Positions 61,447 to 64,000 of a stretch of DNA of 64,000 nt are shown in pieces. A model generated the notes under the pieces. The model made no database searches. It saw nothing but the letters and a program-made list of their open reading frames with translations, and was not told the DNA's origin. The stretch spans positions 115,882-179,881 of the forward strand of contig JAFQHO010000029.1 of assembly GCA_017397925.1 (NCBI GenBank). The letters are read 5' to 3'. The stretch is from Ruminococcus sp. GTDB lineage: Bacteria > Bacillota > Clostridia > Oscillospirales > Ruminococcaceae. Both the position numbers and the translations under genes were made by a program. The number at the start of each line of letters is the position of its first letter. The stretch's first letter is position 1.

Positions 61447-63681
61447 ATGATTAATTTCAAAAGAATTAAGTCAGTCGTACTCAGCGGAATGGTTGCTGCT
61501 GCATCTGTAGCAGGTTCATTCAGCGTAGCTAATCCTTCCCTCAAGGCAGAAGCTGCTAACGATGACTACGCAAAACTCCTCCAGTACTCCCTTTACTTCT
61601 ATGACGCTAATATGTGCGGTTCAGAGGTAAACTCAAAGTGCGGAATGACATGGAGAGGCAACTGTCATGCGGACGATGAAGTAGCAGGCGGTTTCCACGA
61701 TGCCGGTGACCACGCTATGTTTGGCCTTCCCCAAGGCTTTACAGCTTCAACTCTTGGCTGGGCATACTACGAATTTCCCGATGCTTTCGATGATTTAGGT
61801 CAGACCGAACACCTTAAAATGATTACAGATTACTTCTGTGATTTCTTCAAGAAATCCACAAAGCTCAACGGCGATACTGTTACAAACTTCCTCTATCAGA
61901 AGGGCGATGGTACCGTTGACCACAGTTACTGGGGTCCTCCCGAGCAGCAGGGCAGCGGAAGAAAGATGTTCTGGACTTCAAACGGTGCAAGTGAAATTGC
62001 AGCTCAGTACGCAGCAGCTCTTGCAGCAAACTATAAGAACTTTGGAAATGCTGAAGATCTTAAGTACGCAAAGGCTCTTTACAAGTTCTCAAAGCAGTAC
62101 AATCAGTTAGCTCCCAATAATTTCTACGGTTCAAACAGTCTGAAGGACGATCAGGCATGGGCAGCAGGCTGGCTTGCTATCGCAACAGGCGACAACAGTT
62201 ATGTTAATGACGCAAGAAGCTTCGGCGATGTAGGCTGGGTTCACGGCTGGAACGATTCATTCCTCGGTGCAGCTTGCCTCAGCGGTGAACTTACAGGCGA
62301 CTGGAGTGCGGCTAACGGTTACATTTCTTCAAAGGCTAACGGAAGCAACTACATGTTCCTTGACAAGTGGGGCAGTGCAAGACTTAACTGCTCAATGCAG
62401 ATGACAGCTCTTATCGCTACAAAGCACGGCAAGGGTGATTACAAGAACTGGGCTAAGGGTCAGATGGACTACATCCTTGGCAATAACCCTGTAAAAACTT
62501 GCTTCGTAACAGGTTTTGCAAGCAACTCTACAAAGAACCCTCACCACAGAGCAGCTTCCGGTTATACAAGCTATGAACAGTTCAATATGAATAACTGGGA
62601 TCCCGATGGTGACCACATGAACCCATACAGCTCATACGGTTCAAACTCACATACACTTATCGGTGCTCTCGCTGGCGGTCCTTGTGATGCAAGCGGTACA
62701 TATCACGATAACATGGGCGACTACATCTGTAACGAGGTTGCTATCGACTATAACGCAGGTCTCGTTGGTGCAGCAGCTGGTCTTTACCACTTCTACAAGA
62801 CAGGTAAGACAGTTTCTTCTATCGAAGGCGTTGACAAGATTTACAGCGGCGGAGGTTCTTCTTCAGGTACAACACCTCCTTCACAGGGTGGTACAACAGC
62901 TCCTCCTTCATCAACACCTCCTACACAGACAACAATTGCTCCTTCTACTGGCGGAGACGTTGTTCTTCTTCCCGATGATATGACAGTAGGCACAGAGGAA
63001 GGCACCGACGGCGAAATCAACAACTACGCTGAATTCAACGCAAAGGGCTACAAGACAGCTACACTCTACTACACAGTAAACACAAACGATATGCAGAGTT
63101 CAGGCGGTTTCGGTACTTGGACAGGCGAATGGGAACAGGTAGACTTTGAAGTAGACGTAAAGAACGGCAAGGTTGAAGTTACTTACGATATTCCTTCAAA
63201 CGTTGGCGCAACTGTTAAGGCTATGATCTGGTGGCCACACGATAAGGGCGTAACAATTGAAAAGGTTGTTCTCAGCGGTGGTTCTTCTTCAAACACAACA
63301 AAGCCCACTACAACAAAGACTACGTCCAAGCCTACTACAACAAAGTCAACATCCAAGCCTACTACAACAAAATCCACTGTTACAACAACTAAGACAACAC
63401 CTAAGCCCACTACAACAAAGGCTCCTCAGCCGTCTACTAACGCTCCTACAACAGCAGTTAAGCTTTACGGCGATGCTAACAACGATGGTAGGGTAACACT
63501 TGCTGACGCTACAGCAATTTACCAGAGCCTTGGTAATCCTGATAAGTACGCTCTCAGCGCTACAGGTAAGGCTAATGCTGACGTAATCGGCAACGGCAAC
63601 GGCGTAACAGCTGAAGATGCTATCACAATTCAGAAGGTACACGCTGGACTTCTCAAGTTAAGCGATCTTCCTATTAAGTAA
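61447..63681 (+). CDS. GH9 cellulase with unassigned CBM-like module and dockerin
   Basis: 744 aa. Signal peptide (about 1-37). GH9 domain (about 38-460) with GGFHDAGDH (D85, D88) and acid E430 in CNEVAIDYN. A Gly/Ser/Pro/Thr linker is followed by a beta-rich module of about 105 aa (about 505-610; EFNAKGYKTATLYYTVNTND, WTGEWEQVDFEV, VKAMIWWPHDKG). Its family I cannot name; exposed Trp residues suggest carbohydrate binding. Then comes a Lys-Pro-Thr repeat linker (KPTTTK units) and a dockerin (674-744). The second calcium loop DVIGNGNGVTAED has one residue more than normal. Followed by a terminator. Confidence 0.92.
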   Translation: MINFKRIKSVVLSGMVAAASVAGSFSVANPSLKAEAANDDYAKLLQYSLYFYDANMCGSEVNSKCGMTWRGNCHADDEVAGGFHDAGDHAMFGLPQGFTASTLGWAYYEFPDAFDDLGQTEHLKMITDYFCDFFKKSTKLNGDTVTNFLYQKGDGTVDHSYWGPPEQQGSGRKMFWTSNGASEIAAQYAAALAANYKNFGNAEDLKYAKALYKFSKQYNQLAPNNFYGSNSLKDDQAWAAGWLAIATGDNSYVNDARSFGDVGWVHGWNDSFLGAACLSGELTGDWSAANGYISSKANGSNYMFLDKWGSARLNCSMQMTALIATKHGKGDYKNWAKGQMDYILGNNPVKTCFVTGFASNSTKNPHHRAASGYTSYEQFNMNNWDPDGDHMNPYSSYGSNSHTLIGALAGGPCDASGTYHDNMGDYICNEVAIDYNAGLVGAAAGLYHFYKTGKTVSSIEGVDKIYSGGGSSSGTTPPSQGGTTAPPSSTPPTQTTIAPSTGGDVVLLPDDMTVGTEEGTDGEINNYAEFNAKGYKTATLYYTVNTNDMQSSGGFGTWTGEWEQVDFEVDVKNGKVEVTYDIPSNVGATVKAMIWWPHDKGVTIEKVVLSGGSSSNTTKPTTTKTTSKPTTTKSTSKPTTTKSTVTTTKTTPKPTTTKAPQPSTNAPTTAVKLYGDANNDGRVTLADATAIYQSLGNPDKYALSATGKANADVIGNGNGVTAEDAITIQKVHAGLLKLSDLPIK

Positions 63682-63690
63682 ATAATTCTT

Positions 63691-63727
63691 TACCGCTGTA
63701 AGATTACCTTACAGCGGTAATTTTTTG
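63691..63727 (+). terminator. Terminator of the second GH9 gene
   Basis: TACCGCTGTAA / TTACAGCGGTA followed by ATTTTTTG. Confidence 0.88.
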
Positions 63728-63798
63728 TCTTTATACCGTCGGATAAACGTCTATAACAAAGATTATTTATAGTTAAAAAATAAAAATATTATATTTTC

Positions 63799-63840
63799 GT
63801 GTCCGTTTTTTGCTTCTCGTTTGAATGTATATATAGAAGG
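63799..63840 (+). repeat. 42-bp repeat, copy 2
   Basis: Identical to 5103-5144. Here it is followed within 20 bp by the inverted-repeat element that runs off the window, so the gene it might have served is not visible. Confidence 0.75.
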
Positions 63841-63859
63841 GAAAATAAAGCAAGTCTGA

Positions 63860-64000
63860 TATAATACCAATCCCTGAAACAACAGTAGACAAATCTAATG
63901 GCATAAATGCTGTATATCGTCGTTGTCCTCCTCACCATACGGCAGTATGCTTTCGTCGTCCGCCTTGATATACATCATTTCTGCTCATCATCTTTGTCTA
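63860..64000. mobile_element. MITE-like element, truncated by window end
   Basis: Begins TAATACCAATCCCTGAAACA followed by ACAGTAGACAAAT. The last bases of the window (CATCATCTTTGTCTA) are the inverse of the AGACAAAGATGATG seen next to the related end at 34000-34038. This indicates terminal inverted repeats around roughly 140 bp of non-coding DNA. No transposase frame is visible. Confidence 0.5.

Noticed and set aside
63157-63642. Leu/Ser/Gln-rich and Val-rich frames over the Thr-Lys linker of the second GH9 gene
   Set aside because: These are frame artefacts of the repetitive KPTTTK-encoding DNA.

Overview
The window looks like a chromosome segment of a fibrolytic, cellulosome-forming Ruminococcus (Clostridia). 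R. flavefaciens or a close relative is the best guess. The basis is four dockerin-bearing plant-cell-wall enzymes, GH10/GH30/GH43/CE1/GH9/GH26/GH95/GH3 catalytic modules, Gram-positive type lipoproteins and signal peptides, strong AGGAGG-type ribosome sites and a moderately AT-rich base composition. No phage, complete IS, CRISPR array or rRNA operon is visible. The organism assignment is inference from gene content, not from a marker gene.

Layout. 1-8.2 kb holds a truncated LacI-type ligand-binding regulator divergent from two giant bifunctional xylanolytic cellulosome enzymes (CBM22-GH10-CBM22-dockerin-GH43-CBM6, and GH30-CBM22-dockerin-CE1). Their promoters share an upstream element at identical spacing. 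A 3.2-copy 95-bp tandem repeat follows. 8.7-15.2 kb has housekeeping genes: carB, an autoregulated ArsR/SdpI pair and a Na/Pi cotransporter. 15.7-24.8 kb is a xylo-oligosaccharide utilisation locus: xylA and an AraC regulator on the minus strand, and a DUF4380 protein, a GH3 glycosidase and a three-gene CUT1 ABC importer without its own ATPase on the plus strand. 24.9-31.2 kb carries two ECF sigma/anti-sigma-type modules, a PAP2 phosphatase, an Xre-type membrane regulator and a small RelA-type alarmone synthetase.

31.4-40 kb contains small membrane proteins (a DUF3795-type pair and a tandem triplet of 106-residue proteins with an Xre regulator and a five-site operator array) and a two-gene split version of the large acyl-CoA dehydratase activase-like protein. 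40.2-47.6 kb has ttcA, a zinc-ribbon membrane protein, and a GH95-GH26-degenerate HAD operon. 47.8-54.5 kb has a Spo0A-like regulator, a flavin reductase, a structurally odd tRNA-like gene, ppk, a cluster of tiny proteins and a MIF-like/lipoprotein operon. 54.7-59 kb has typA, a YcxB-like membrane protein, tRNA-Tyr/Thr/Pro and rsmE. 59.2-63.7 kb has two GH9 dockerin cellulases. The right edge enters a short inverted-repeat element whose end sequence recurs at 34.0 kb.

Working together, the secreted enzymes would dismantle xylan (backbone, arabinose side chains, acyl/feruloyl esters), cellulose and mannan at the cell surface. The CUT1 importer and cytoplasmic GH3/XylA would then process the resulting xylo-oligosaccharides. 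The mid-protein dockerins of the xylanases differ from the C-terminal dockerins of the GH9 cellulases, which suggests that they dock onto different scaffoldins. Intergenic DNA is rich in dispersed short repeats and hairpins. Several of these recur within the window and are listed separately.
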